Shown here in pieces: positions 44,654-54,089 of a stretch of 64,000 nucleotides of DNA. Location: positions 62,001 to 126,000 of the forward strand of contig NZ_SDWS01000009.1 of NCBI RefSeq assembly GCF_004137245.1. The letters are read 5' to 3'. Under the pieces are notes generated by a model. That model did not search any database, was not told the origin of the DNA, and saw only the letters and a program-made list of their open reading frames with translations. Made by a program: the position numbers and the translations under genes. This stretch comes from Nocardioides glacieisoli (GTDB lineage Bacteria > Actinomycetota > Actinomycetes > Propionibacteriales > Nocardioidaceae). Numbering within the stretch: position 1 is the stretch's first letter; each line of letters starts with the position of its first letter.

Positions 44654-47600
44654 TTGTCCGAGCACTCTCGTAGCCCGTGGCGCACGGCGGCTGTTGCCGT
44701 CACCGCCACGGCGCTGGCCGCAACGGCCACTCTCGGGGTGTCGCCGTCGACAGCGGCCACACGTCCCGGCGACCTCAACGCCGGCCCCCAGTCACTGACG
44801 CAGAAGGACCGCGACGGGGGTGTCGCCCAGCGGCTCGCCGAGCGCGCCTCGGCGGGCCGCCAGGCCTACCTGCTGACCCTCGACACCAGCAGCACCAGTG
44901 CCGCGTTCAACCGCGCAGGGGGCAAGGGCACCGCGGCTCAGTCCGCCGCCCGCGACCAGCTCACGCGCGTGCAGGCGGCACAGGAGCGCGTCATCGACCA
45001 GCTTCCGGCCGGTTCCGACGTGCTCTACCGCACCCAGGCCGCCCTGGCAGCCGTCGCGGTCACCTCCGATGCCACGCAGGCGTCGCTCGAGGCCCTGTCG
45101 GGCGTGCAGTCGGTGCACCCGATCGCCGCCAAGACCCCCTCCAACGCCTCTGCGGTGCAGCTCCACGGCGCCCCGGCCGCGTGGACGGCCAACAGCCAGA
45201 CCGGCGCGGGCACGACCATCGCGATCATCGACACCGGTCTCGACTACACCCACGCCAACTTCGGTGGCACCGGCCAGGTGTCGGACTACGAGGCCGAGTA
45301 CGCGAAGTCGGACACCGCGACCAACACGTCGTCCTTCTTCCCGACGGCCAAGGTCGTCGGCGGCTGGGACTTCGTCGGCAACGCGTACGACGCCAACGTC
45401 GCGGCCAGGTCGGTCCCGAAGCCCGACCCGAACCCGCTCGACTGCGGCGGCCACGGCTCCCACGTCGGTGGTTCGGCGGCCGGCTTCGGCGAGAACGCCG
45501 ACGGCTCGACCTACACCGGCGCCTACAACGCCTCCACGCCCTTCGGCACGATGAAGATCGGGCCGGGCATGGCGCCCGCCGCCAAGCTCATGGCGCTGAA
45601 GGTCTTCGGCTGCGAGGGCTCGACCAACGTCGTGTCCGCCGCCATCGAGAAGGCTGTCGACCCCAACGGCGACGGCGTGCCCAACGACCACGTCGACGTG
45701 GTCAACATGTCGCTGGGCTCGGGCTACGGCTCCCCCAACGACGGTGACGCGGTCATGGCCGACGCAGCCTCCAAGGCCGGCGTGGTGATGGCCATCTCGG
45801 CCGGCAACTCCGGAGACGTCCAGGACGTCAGCGGTTCGCCCGGCTCGTCCGTGCGCGCCATCACCGTCGCCAACACGGTCGACGCCGAGAGCGTCCTCGA
45901 CGGGCTCGAGGTCACCATCGGTTCGGACGCGCAGCGTCACGGCATCAGCCGGAGCGTCGCCTACGACTGGAAGACCAAGCCCGACCTGACGGGCGACGTC
46001 GTCGCCCTGACCGGCTCCAACGAGACCGCCTGTGCTGCCCTCAGCACCGCCGACGCGGCGAAGGTCGCCGGCAAGGTCGCGCTCGTCAAGTGGACCCAGG
46101 GTGCCGGGCTCGAGTGCGGCTCCGTGGCCCGCGGCGGCAACCTCGCCGCAGCAGGCGCGAAGGGCTTCATCTTCCACAACTCGGGAGAGACGTTCGAGGC
46201 CGGCATCACCGGCAGCGCCGTCATCCCGGGCGTGCTGGTGGTCAAGAGCGGTGGTGACGCCATCCGCACCGCCCTCGCCGCAGCCACCCCCGTCACGGTC
46301 ACCGGCACGTCGTACGGCACGGTGAAGCAGAACTTCCCCGCGGACGTCGACACCGTCAACTCCTCCTCCTCGCGCGGCGGCCACGCGGCCGGCGCACTGA
46401 AGCCCGACGTGGCTGCGGTCGGCACCAGCGTCTACTCCACCGGAGTCGGCTCGGGGACCCGGGGCGAGGACCTCAGCGGCACCTCGATGGCCGCTCCGAT
46501 GGTCGCCGGCCTGGCTGCCCTGGTGAAGGGCCTGCGCCCGACCTGGACGCCGGAGATGATCAAGGCCGACATCATGAACACCGCCGGCCAGGACCTGTTC
46601 CTCGGCAAGAACCGGACCGGTGCGAAGTACGCCCCGAACCGGGTGGGTGCCGGCCGCATCAAGGCCGACGCCGCGCTCGCCAACCAGGTGCTCGCCTACG
46701 TGACCGACGACCCGGGCGCCGTGAGCGTCTCGTTCGGCGCGATCGAGGTCACCGGCCCCGTGTCGATGAGCAAGACGGTCAAGGTGCAGAACACCGGCAC
46801 GACCGCGGCGACCTACGCCACGTCGTACGCCTCCGCCACCTCGATCCCGGGTGCCTCGTGGTCGGTCTCGCCGGCCTCGGTCACGGTTCCCGCAGGTGGC
46901 TCGGCCGACGTGACGGTGACCTTCTCGGTCTCCGGTCGCAGCGCCCTCACCAAGACCGCCGACCCCACCACGGGCTACCTCGACAACGCCGGGCAGCTCC
47001 CGCGCGAGGTGCTCTCCGCGTCCAGCGGTCGCGTCGTGCTGACCCCGCAGAGCGGTGTCGCCCTGCGCGTCCCGGTCTACGCCGCTCCGCGTCCCGCGTC
47101 CGCCATGACGCAGGCCGCCGAGCTGACCATGCCGGTCGGGGACTCGTCCGCCCAGCTCGCACTGACCGGTGACGACGTCGCCAACGGTGCCCTGGACGGC
47201 GACGCGTCGAACGACATCTTCTCCGTCGCTGCCGGCTTCGAGCTGGCTGCGGTGGACGGTCTGGAGCCGATGTGTTCCGAGACCCTCGACGCGGGTTGCC
47301 TCAACCTGCCCGAGGAGCGGTTCGCCGACATCGCGCACATCGGTGTCACCTCCGACTACCCGGTCCAGGGCTCGCAGGCCGCGTCGCAGGCGTACTTCGC
47401 CGTCAACGCGCACGGTGCGTGGAGCACCCCGGCGTCGAAGATCGAGTACGACCTCTACATCGACACCAACGGGGACAAGAACCCCGAGCTGGTGGCGTAC
47501 AACACGCGCCTCCTCGACGAGGACGTCTTCGTGGTCACCCTGGTCGACCTGACCAGGACCCCGGCCGCGGTCATCGACACCCAGCTGCTCAACAACCGCT

Positions 47601-48349
47601 TCGGCGACGTCGACACGGCGGCCTTCGACAGCGACACGATGATCATGCCGGTGTGGCTGGAGGAGCTGAAGGCGTTCGGCGTCAACCCGTCGAACCCGCG
47701 GATCAACTACGGGTTCATCAGCTACACCAACCTCAGCGGCGACTACATCGACGCTGTCGGTCTCGACCCGAACACGGGCCGGGTGTCGCTGACGGCGGAC
47801 GTGTTCAACCCGGGCATCAGCGTGACCGACGCCAACGGCGCCGGCCCCCTGGTCCTCGACAAGTCGGGCTCGTCGCTCACCGTCACCCGCAACGCGGCCA
47901 GCTACGCGGCCGACGGCGGCAAGGGCCTGATGATGGTCCACCTGCACAACAAGGTGGGCGCCAAGGCCCAGGTCGTGGCCCTGAAGGACCCGACCACGCC
48001 GCCCACCACGACGCCGCCCACCACGACCCCGCCCACCACGACGCCGACCCCGGCGCCCGGCACGGTCGAGACGGACACGTCGGTGCGGATCAAGCCGAAG
48101 AAGCCCTCCTACCGGGAGAACTTCAAGGTCGTGGTGAAGGTCGAGGCGGACGGGACCACCCCGACCGGCAAGATCGTGCTGCGCATCGACGGCAAGCGGA
48201 TGGGTCGCGCGAAGCTGGAGGACGGCCGCGCCGTGTTCCGGATCGAGCGCGACTACTTCGTGGGCAAGCACGTCGCCCAGGCGAAGTACAAGGGCTCCGA
48301 CACCGCTGACACGAGCAAGGACCGCATCAGGTTCCGCGTCGTGCGATGA
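44654..48349 (+). CDS. Secreted subtilisin-like (S8) serine protease with PA and Ig-like domains
   Basis: The 1231-residue exported protease has a signal peptide (cleavage near PSTAAT, about residue 36) and an I9-type propeptide (about 65-165). The catalytic triad is Asp193 in IIDTGLDYTH, His267 in GGHGSHVGG and Ser611 in LSGTSMAAPM. A PA domain (about 440-560) is inserted before the Ser. Beta-sandwich domains follow, then a Thr-Pro linker and a C-terminal Ig-like module ending RFRVVR. It should degrade extracellular protein. The only workable start is TTG at 44654, preceded by GGAGGA at 44645-44650. A strong terminator follows. Confidence 0.93.
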   Translation: MSEHSRSPWRTAAVAVTATALAATATLGVSPSTAATRPGDLNAGPQSLTQKDRDGGVAQRLAERASAGRQAYLLTLDTSSTSAAFNRAGGKGTAAQSAARDQLTRVQAAQERVIDQLPAGSDVLYRTQAALAAVAVTSDATQASLEALSGVQSVHPIAAKTPSNASAVQLHGAPAAWTANSQTGAGTTIAIIDTGLDYTHANFGGTGQVSDYEAEYAKSDTATNTSSFFPTAKVVGGWDFVGNAYDANVAARSVPKPDPNPLDCGGHGSHVGGSAAGFGENADGSTYTGAYNASTPFGTMKIGPGMAPAAKLMALKVFGCEGSTNVVSAAIEKAVDPNGDGVPNDHVDVVNMSLGSGYGSPNDGDAVMADAASKAGVVMAISAGNSGDVQDVSGSPGSSVRAITVANTVDAESVLDGLEVTIGSDAQRHGISRSVAYDWKTKPDLTGDVVALTGSNETACAALSTADAAKVAGKVALVKWTQGAGLECGSVARGGNLAAAGAKGFIFHNSGETFEAGITGSAVIPGVLVVKSGGDAIRTALAAATPVTVTGTSYGTVKQNFPADVDTVNSSSSRGGHAAGALKPDVAAVGTSVYSTGVGSGTRGEDLSGTSMAAPMVAGLAALVKGLRPTWTPEMIKADIMNTAGQDLFLGKNRTGAKYAPNRVGAGRIKADAALANQVLAYVTDDPGAVSVSFGAIEVTGPVSMSKTVKVQNTGTTAATYATSYASATSIPGASWSVSPASVTVPAGGSADVTVTFSVSGRSALTKTADPTTGYLDNAGQLPREVLSASSGRVVLTPQSGVALRVPVYAAPRPASAMTQAAELTMPVGDSSAQLALTGDDVANGALDGDASNDIFSVAAGFELAAVDGLEPMCSETLDAGCLNLPEERFADIAHIGVTSDYPVQGSQAASQAYFAVNAHGAWSTPASKIEYDLYIDTNGDKNPELVAYNTRLLDEDVFVVTLVDLTRTPAAVIDTQLLNNRFGDVDTAAFDSDTMIMPVWLEELKAFGVNPSNPRINYGFISYTNLSGDYIDAVGLDPNTGRVSLTADVFNPGISVTDANGAGPLVLDKSGSSLTVTRNAASYAADGGKGLMMVHLHNKVGAKAQVVALKDPTTPPTTTPPTTTPPTTTPTPAPGTVETDTSVRIKPKKPSYRENFKVVVKVEADGTTPTGKIVLRIDGKRMGRAKLEDGRAVFRIERDYFVGKHVAQAKYKGSDTADTSKDRIRFRVVR
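47998..48047. repeat. Tandem 15-bp repeat encoding a Thr-Pro linker
   Basis: Three copies of CCGCCCACCACGACG, with small changes, encode (TPPTT)n before the C-terminal Ig-like module of the subtilase. It is a length-variable interdomain linker. Confidence 0.75.
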
Positions 48350-48368
48350 GCTGAGCTGCAAGATCCGG

Positions 48369-48398
48369 AGGCCCCGGCGGAGAGATCCGCCGGGGCCT
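48369..48398. terminator. Two-way intrinsic terminator between subtilase and histidine kinase genes
   Basis: AGGCCCCGGCGG (48369-48380) pairs perfectly over 12 bp with CCGCCGGGGCCT (48387-48398) around AGAGAT, followed by TC. It lies 20 nt after the subtilase stop and 30 nt beyond the stop of the convergent kinase gene. Confidence 0.88.
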
Positions 48399-48427
48399 TC
48401 GGCCTGTCCGGGCCGAGCAGCAGGAGC

Positions 48428-50203
48428 TCAGGCGTCGCGCGTCGAGCGCAGCGGCAGGGTGAAGGTGAAGGTGCTCCCCCGGCCCAGCTGGGAGGCGACC
48501 GAGAGGGTGCCGCCGTGGGACTCCGCGATGCGCTGCGCGATCGGCAGGCCGAGACCGGTGCCCGGCACCGACAGCGCGTTGGGGTTCGTGGAGCGGTGGA
48601 ACGCCGAGAAGACGTGCGCCTGGTCGGTGACCGAGATGCCGAGCCCGGTGTCGGTGACCTCGACGCTGACCTCGTCGTCGGAGACGGTCATCGCCACCTC
48701 GACGGTGCCGTCCTCGGGGGTGTACTTCACCGCGTTGTCGACCATGTTGTCGATGACCCGCGCCAGCTCCTCCGGGTCGCCGAAGACGACGACCGGCCCC
48801 GAGCCTGACGAGGTGAACGAGAGGCGTACGCCGGCCTGCTTGGCGCGGATCCCGAGGAGGTCCACGCTGGCCTCGCACAGCTCGGCGAGGTCGACGGCGC
48901 GGCGCACGGTCTCGCGCCGGCCCTGGATCCGCGAGTAGTGCAGCAGGTTGGCCACGAGGTTGTTGAGCCGCTGCGCGTTGCGGATGATCGCGTCGATCGA
49001 GGTGAGGTCGGGGTGCCGGTCGGCGATGAGCTCGGCGTGGCCGAGGATCGCGGTCAGCGGCGTCTTGAGCTCGTGGGAGATCGTGGCGATCAGCTCGCTG
49101 CGGTAGCGCGCGAGCTCGCGGAGCTCCTGCACCAGCCGCTGCTCGGTCTCGAGCACGCGTGAGGCGCGCACCGTCTGCGCGAGCAGGCGGCCGACCTCGA
49201 GCACGGCGTCGGCCTCCGCGGAGGTCAGCGGGCGCGCGTGGCGCGCGAACCCGAGGACGAGGTAGCCGACCAGCTCGTCCCGCGAGACGAGGGGGCACAC
49301 GAGCGCCCGCTCGACCCGCATGCCGCGCATGAGCCGCTGCATGCGGGGGGCGCTGAGCGGGAGACTGGTCGACTCCTGGTCGGTGACGCCGAGCTCGATG
49401 AGCACCTTCAGGTCGTCGAGCTCCGCGAGGTCGGTGCGGATCTCCGGGACGTCGTCCTCCGGGGTGAAGGCCAGCGGCGTGGCGATGCCGATCTGGCTGC
49501 CCTGGGCGTCGGCGGGGAACGTCCGCACCACCGTCTGGACGGTGCCGAAGCACTCCGCGACCGCTGCGACCGCCGAGGTCAGTGCCTGCGGCAGGCTGTG
49601 CTGGGTGCCGGCTCCCGCGACCGACGTCAGCATCCGGTCCAGCCGCAGCCGGTCGGTGAGACGCTCGCGCTCGCGGGCGTTGGACAGGGCGACGCCCGCC
49701 TGGACGGCGAACATCTCGAGGAGCTCGCGGTCGGTGAGGTTGGGCACGCGGTCGCCGGGCGGCAGGTCGACGGCCATGTTGCCGAGGAGCTCGCCGCCGG
49801 CCGAGTACAGCGGCGCGTAGAGGGCGTGCTCGGGGTGCCAGGCCTCGGGGTCGTCGCTGACCGGCACCTCCGGGATCCAGGCCGCGCGCAGCCGCTCCTC
49901 CGACATCCGACCCGCCGGGACGAACCGGAGGATGCCCCACCGGTCGGCCTCGCGGAACTCGTCGAGGATCTGCTCGGCCGGCGTCCTGCGGTGGAGGATC
50001 TGCGCGACCACCTCGGGCGGTCCCGCCACGTTGGTCATCACGAGGGTGTCGCCCTCGAGGCGGGCGATGGCCGCGACGCCGTAGCCGAGGACGTCGACGA
50101 CACCGTGGGCGATCTCCTCGAGGATCACCTCGGTGTCGGTCGAGGAGTTGACGCGACGCATGAGCTCGGCGAGGCGGCTCAGCGCATCCATGTTGTGCGC
50201 CAC
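48428..50203 (-). CDS. Orphan sensor histidine kinase with two GAF domains
   Basis: The 591-residue cytoplasmic kinase has no membrane helix. Two GAF-type sensor domains (about 20-180 and 195-345) precede a HisKA dimerisation domain with the phospho-His in ATISHELKTPL and a HATPase domain with DNMVDNAVKYTP, DTGLGIS and GTGLGLPIAQRI. No response regulator is adjacent, so its partner lies elsewhere. GTG at 50203 was chosen over GTG at 50209 because GGGGAGG (50215-50209) is then correctly spaced 5 nt upstream. It follows rnj on the same strand after 81 nt. Confidence 0.88.
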   Translation of the reverse strand: MAHNMDALSRLAELMRRVNSSTDTEVILEEIAHGVVDVLGYGVAAIARLEGDTLVMTNVAGPPEVVAQILHRRTPAEQILDEFREADRWGILRFVPAGRMSEERLRAAWIPEVPVSDDPEAWHPEHALYAPLYSAGGELLGNMAVDLPPGDRVPNLTDRELLEMFAVQAGVALSNARERERLTDRLRLDRMLTSVAGAGTQHSLPQALTSAVAAVAECFGTVQTVVRTFPADAQGSQIGIATPLAFTPEDDVPEIRTDLAELDDLKVLIELGVTDQESTSLPLSAPRMQRLMRGMRVERALVCPLVSRDELVGYLVLGFARHARPLTSAEADAVLEVGRLLAQTVRASRVLETEQRLVQELRELARYRSELIATISHELKTPLTAILGHAELIADRHPDLTSIDAIIRNAQRLNNLVANLLHYSRIQGRRETVRRAVDLAELCEASVDLLGIRAKQAGVRLSFTSSGSGPVVVFGDPEELARVIDNMVDNAVKYTPEDGTVEVAMTVSDDEVSVEVTDTGLGISVTDQAHVFSAFHRSTNPNALSVPGTGLGLPIAQRIAESHGGTLSVASQLGRGSTFTFTLPLRSTRDA

Positions 50204-50261
50204 GTACACCTCCCCACCCAGATCGACGTCGGCACCGCTCGTCCCCGGTTGCCCCGCGGGA

Positions 50262-50287
50262 ATCCTAGGGCTTGCGTCAGGGCCCTA
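50262..50287 (-). promoter_or_regulatory. Probable promoter of the histidine kinase with hairpin at the rnj stop
   Basis: TAGGAT on the minus strand (50267-50262) is a likely -10 element about 58 nt before the GTG. TAGGGC (50266-50271) pairs with GCCCTA (50282-50287), a hairpin that overlaps the rnj stop codon and may help end the rnj transcript. Confidence 0.45.
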
Positions 50288-51970
50288 CGCCTCGATCACG
50301 ACAGGAATGATCATCGGGCGCCGGCGGTGCGCCCGGTTGACCCAGCGGCCGACGACGCGTCGGATGGTCTGCTGGAGCTGGTGGGGGTCGGTGACCCCCT
50401 CCTGCACGGCGGAGTGGATCGCGTCGATGATCGGCTGGCGGATCTCGTCGAACGTCGTCTCGTCCTCGGCGAAGCCGCGGGCGTGGATCTCGGGACCGGA
50501 CACCACCTTGCCGGTGACGGAGTCCACGACCACGATGACCGAGAGGAACCCCTCCTCGCCGAGGACGCGACGGTCCTTCATCGAGGCCTCGGAGATGTCG
50601 CCGATCGTGGTGCCGTCGACGAAGACGTAGCCGACGTCGACCTTGCCGACGATCTTGGCGACGCCGTCGACGAGGTCGACCACGACGCCGTCCTCGGCCA
50701 GCACGACGTTCTCGACCCCGGTCGCGCGGGCGAGGTCGGCGTTCGCCCGCATGTGGCGGACCTCGCCGTGCACCGGCATCACGTTGCGGGGCTTGACGAT
50801 GTTGTAGCAGTAGAGGAGCTCGCCGGCGCTGGCGTGGCCGGAGACGTGCACGAGCGAGTTGCCCTTGTGCACGACGTTGGCGCCCAGGCGCGAGAGGCCG
50901 TTGATCACCCGGTAGACGGCGTTCTCGTTGCCCGGGATCAGCGAGCTGGCGAGGACCACGGTGTCGCCGGGCTCGAGGTGCACGAAGTGGTGGTTGCTCT
51001 GCGACATCCGGCTCAGCGCGGCGAGCGGCTCGCCCTGCGAGCCGGTCGAGATGAGGACCTGCTTGTGCGGCGGCAGGTCGGCGAGCTCCTTGGCCTCCAC
51101 CATCACGCCGGGCGGCACCGTGAGGTAGCCCAGCTCCTGGGCGATGGCCATGTTGCGCACCATCGAGCGGCCGACGTAGGCGACCTTGCGGCCGTGCGCG
51201 ACGGCCGCGTCGAGCACCTGCTGCACGCGGTGCATGTGCGAGGCGAAGCAGGCCACGATGATCCGCTGCTCGCTCTTGGCGAAGACCCGGTCGAGCACCG
51301 GGCCGATCTCCTTCTCCGAGGTGGTGAAGCCGGGGACCTCGGCGTTGGTGGAGTCGGTGAGGAAGAGGTCGACCCCCTCGTCACCGAGACGGGCGAACTC
51401 GTTGAGGTCGGTGATCCGGCCGTCGAGCGGGAGCTGGTCCATCTTGAAGTCGCCCGTGTGCAGCACGACGCCGGCACCGGTGCGGATCACGACGGCGAGC
51501 GCGTCGGGGATCGAGTGGTTGACGGCGACGAACTCGAGCACGAACGGGCCGAACGTGATCGTCTGCCCCTCCGCGACCTCGTACTGCGCGGTCTCCTTGA
51601 GACGGTGCTCGCGGAGCTTGGAGCCCAGCAGGGCGAGGGTGAGCTTGGAGCCGACGAGCGGGATGTCGCCCCGCTCGCGCAGGAGGTACGGCGTGGCGCC
51701 GATGTGGTCCTCGTGACCGTGGGTCAGCACGAGTGCCTCGACGGCGTCGAGGCGGTCCCGGATGGGCTCGAAGTCGGGGAGGATCAGGTCGACGCCCGGG
51801 TGGTGGTCCTCAGGGAAGAGGACGCCGCAGTCGACGAGCAGCAGGCGGCCGTCGTACTCGAACGCGGTCATGTTGCGACCGACCTCGCCCAGTCCTCCGA
51901 GCGGGATGACCCGGAGGCCTCCGGCGGGGAGGGGGCCGGGCGTGCTCAGGTCGGGGTGAGGGTGGCTCAA
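50285..51970 (-). CDS. rnj: Ribonuclease J
   Basis: The 561-residue beta-CASP metallo-beta-lactamase enzyme has the zinc motif THGHEDHIGA (83-92), the motif C His in HTGDFKMDQ and D in LTDSTNAEVPGF, and beta-CASP segments ISTGSQGEP and VHVSGHAS. It acts as a 5'-3' exo- and endoribonuclease in mRNA decay and rRNA processing. The TTG start at 51970 has AAGGA 7 nt upstream. It follows dapA by 28 nt, an arrangement common in actinobacteria. Confidence 0.95.
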   Translation of the reverse strand: MSHPHPDLSTPGPLPAGGLRVIPLGGLGEVGRNMTAFEYDGRLLLVDCGVLFPEDHHPGVDLILPDFEPIRDRLDAVEALVLTHGHEDHIGATPYLLRERGDIPLVGSKLTLALLGSKLREHRLKETAQYEVAEGQTITFGPFVLEFVAVNHSIPDALAVVIRTGAGVVLHTGDFKMDQLPLDGRITDLNEFARLGDEGVDLFLTDSTNAEVPGFTTSEKEIGPVLDRVFAKSEQRIIVACFASHMHRVQQVLDAAVAHGRKVAYVGRSMVRNMAIAQELGYLTVPPGVMVEAKELADLPPHKQVLISTGSQGEPLAALSRMSQSNHHFVHLEPGDTVVLASSLIPGNENAVYRVINGLSRLGANVVHKGNSLVHVSGHASAGELLYCYNIVKPRNVMPVHGEVRHMRANADLARATGVENVVLAEDGVVVDLVDGVAKIVGKVDVGYVFVDGTTIGDISEASMKDRRVLGEEGFLSVIVVVDSVTGKVVSGPEIHARGFAEDETTFDEIRQPIIDAIHSAVQEGVTDPHQLQQTIRRVVGRWVNRAHRRRPMIIPVVIEA

Positions 51971-51998
51971 GGGATTCCTTCGGTGTCAGACGTGGATG

Positions 51999-52889
51999 TC
52001 ACAGGAGGCCGGCGGCGGCGAGACCGGCGCGCAGCGCGGTGACCTCGTCGTCGTCCAGGGCGACCAGCGGGCCGCGGACGCGGCGGTTGTCGAGCACGCC
52101 GAGCAGCTCGAGGGCTGCCTTGGCGGTGGTGGCTCCGTAGTTGGGGACGCCCATGATGGCGTCGAATGCGGGAAGCAGTGAGGTGTGGATGCGTAGCGCC
52201 CCGGCGTGGTCGCCTGCGTCCCAGGCGTCGAGCATCGCCTTCAGCCGGTCGCCGGCAGCGTGCGCGACCACGGACACCAGGCCGACGCCGCCGTAGGCGA
52301 GGTACCCGAGGGTGTTGACGTCGTCGCCGGAGTAGACGGAGTAGCCCATGTCGACCAGCTGCGCGGTGCGTGCCAGCAGGCCGGAGGCCTCCTTGACCGA
52401 CGTGACGTGGTCGTAGCGACGCATCGCCTCGTAGGTGTCGATCTCGATCAGGCTCGCGGACCGGCCGGGGACGTCGTAGAGCATGACCGGCAGGTCTGTG
52501 GCCTCGGCGACGCTCGAGAAGTGGTGCTGCAGGCCGACCTGGCCGGGCTTGTTGTAGTAGGGCGTGACGAGCAGCACGCCGTCGACGCCGACCTTCTCCG
52601 CCTGCCGGGCGAGCTCGACCGAGTGGGCCGTGGCGTTGGTGCCGACGCCGGCGATGACGACGGCGTGGTCGCCGACCGCGTCCTGGACGGCTCGGAGGAT
52701 CTCGCCGTCCTCGGCGACCGAGGTGGTGGGGCTCTCCCCCGTCGTGCCGCTGACGACGACGCCGTCGTTGCCGTGCGCGACGAGGTGGGCCGCGATCGCC
52801 GCGGTGCCGTCGAGGTCGACGCTGCCGTCCTCGTGGAACGCGGTCGCCATTGCCGTGAGCAGGCGGCCGAACGGGGCGTTGGAGCTCAT
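51999..52889 (-). CDS. dapA: 4-hydroxy-tetrahydrodipicolinate synthase
   Basis: The 296-residue TIM-barrel enzyme condenses pyruvate with aspartate semialdehyde in lysine/diaminopimelate synthesis. Lys166 in SVKEASG forms the Schiff base, Tyr138 in LYDVPGRS is the catalytic Tyr, and SGTTGESPTT (47-56) binds the carboxylate of pyruvate. The product feeds peptidoglycan and lysine. ATG at 52889 is preceded by TAACCT and 7 nt, a leaderless layout. It is transcribed toward rnj. Confidence 0.94.
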   Translation of the reverse strand: MSSNAPFGRLLTAMATAFHEDGSVDLDGTAAIAAHLVAHGNDGVVVSGTTGESPTTSVAEDGEILRAVQDAVGDHAVVIAGVGTNATAHSVELARQAEKVGVDGVLLVTPYYNKPGQVGLQHHFSSVAEATDLPVMLYDVPGRSASLIEIDTYEAMRRYDHVTSVKEASGLLARTAQLVDMGYSVYSGDDVNTLGYLAYGGVGLVSVVAHAAGDRLKAMLDAWDAGDHAGALRIHTSLLPAFDAIMGVPNYGATTAKAALELLGVLDNRRVRGPLVALDDDEVTALRAGLAAAGLL

Positions 52890-52896
52890 GATGCCT

Positions 52897-52902
52897 AGGT
52901 TA
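52897..52902 (-). promoter_or_regulatory. Leaderless -10 element of dapA
   Basis: TAACCT on the minus strand lies 7 nt before the dapA ATG. Confidence 0.5.
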
Positions 52903-52938
52903 TCGCCCCACCTCCGTCGCGCTGTCGTCGGCGAGCCG

Positions 52939-52944
52939 CATACT
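52939..52944 (+). promoter_or_regulatory. Leaderless -10-like element of the TfoX-domain gene
   Basis: CATACT lies 6 nt before the ATG at 52951, with no ribosome-binding site. It matches A2 and T6 of the -10 consensus only. Confidence 0.4.
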
Positions 52945-52950
52945 CGTGCC

Positions 52951-53283
52951 ATGGCGTACGACGAGGTGCTGGCGCAGCGCATCCACGACCTGGTCGACGG
53001 CGAGGAGGGGTGGACGTCGAAGAAGATGTTCGGCGGCCTCGGCTTCATGCTCCACGGCCACATGGCCGTCGCCGCCGGCAGCGCCGGCTCGCTGATGGTG
53101 CGCGCCGACCCCGCACAGGGCGAGCAGTGGCTCGACGGCGACGCGGTGCGACCGATGGAGATGCGCGGGCGCGAGATGACCGGCTGGCTGCTGGTGTCGC
53201 AGGACGCCCTTGCGGACGACGACCAGCTCGAGCTGTGGGTCGACCGCGGCGCGACCTACGTCCGCACGCTCCCGCCGAAGTGA
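52951..53283 (+). CDS. TfoX N-terminal domain protein
   Basis: The 110-residue protein has the TfoX-N pattern: AYDEVLAQRIHDLV, SKKMFGGLGFMLHGHMA and WLLVSQDALADDDQLELWV. In gamma-proteobacteria TfoX activates competence genes, but single-domain actinobacterial members have no such established role. The GTG of the next gene overlaps its stop (GTGA), so the two proteins are made together. Confidence 0.84.
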   Translation: MAYDEVLAQRIHDLVDGEEGWTSKKMFGGLGFMLHGHMAVAAGSAGSLMVRADPAQGEQWLDGDAVRPMEMRGREMTGWLLVSQDALADDDQLELWVDRGATYVRTLPPK

Positions 53284-54089
53284 ACCCGGGAGTGACGGTC
53301 GACCTCGCGCTGCCCGCCTGGCTCACTGCCGAGCAGCGGGCGACGCTCGTCGCACTGGCGGAGCGCAACCACGCGGCGCACGGCGACGACCTGCTGGGCA
53401 TCCTGCTGAGCGGTTCGGCGGGTCGCGACCACACCACCCCGCACTCCGACCTCGACGTCGTGGTCGTGCTCACCGACGAGGCAGCGGCGCACCGGCAGAC
53501 GGCGCACTCGCCGGACGTCGACGAGGCCGTCGACTCCTGGTCCGAGCTGCTCGACGTGCCGGCCTTCGGCACTGGCGGCTGGTGGTTCCGCTGGACCTAC
53601 GCGCACGCTCCCGTCCTGCTCGACCGCACCGGCGGCGAGCTGGCGCAGGCCGCTCGGCGACAGGCAGTGCTCACGCCCGACGAGGCCGACGCGATGCTGA
53701 TCGACCACGACCGGCTCGACGGCTGGATCAACTTCGCCTACCGCGCGCTGAAGAACGACCGCGGCGGCCGACCCCTCGAGGCCAGGCTCGACGCCGCCGA
53801 GTCGGTCCCGTGGCTGCTCGACGTGGTCTTCTCGATCGCGGGCCGGGTGCGTCCCTACAACAGCTACCTGCCCTGGGAGCTGCGCCACCACCCGGTCGAG
53901 GGATGGCCGGCCGACGAGCTGCTCGGACTGCTCGACCGCACGCTCACCGGCGACGTCGCTGCGATCCGGGAGACCTTCGTCCGCGTCCGAGCCGCGTGCA
54001 CGGCGTACGACGAGGAGCGGGGCCACACCCGGACGACCGGGATGATCGACGGCTGGGGCAGCGAACTGGACCTCTTCGCGCCCGCCTAG
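53280..54089 (+). CDS. Nucleotidyltransferase-fold protein (aminoglycoside adenylyltransferase-like)
   Basis: The 269-residue protein has the polymerase-beta nucleotidyltransferase signature GS-x9/10-D-x-D: SGSAGRDHTTPHSDLDVVVV, with S46, D57 and D59. A helical C-terminal half (WINFAYRALKNDRGGRPLEARLDAAESV in outline) resembles the substrate domain of small-molecule adenylyltransferases. Its substrate is unknown. The stop TAG overlaps the stop of the convergent protease gene, sharing CTAG. Confidence 0.8.
   Translation: MNPGVTVDLALPAWLTAEQRATLVALAERNHAAHGDDLLGILLSGSAGRDHTTPHSDLDVVVVLTDEAAAHRQTAHSPDVDEAVDSWSELLDVPAFGTGGWWFRWTYAHAPVLLDRTGGELAQAARRQAVLTPDEADAMLIDHDRLDGWINFAYRALKNDRGGRPLEARLDAAESVPWLLDVVFSIAGRVRPYNSYLPWELRHHPVEGWPADELLGLLDRTLTGDVAAIRETFVRVRAACTAYDEERGHTRTTGMIDGWGSELDLFAPA

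Noticed and set aside
44792..48361. Open frame of more than 1100 codons antisense to the subtilase gene
   Set aside because: No recognisable domain and complete overlap with a protease whose catalytic triad is intact. It is a GC-bias shadow.
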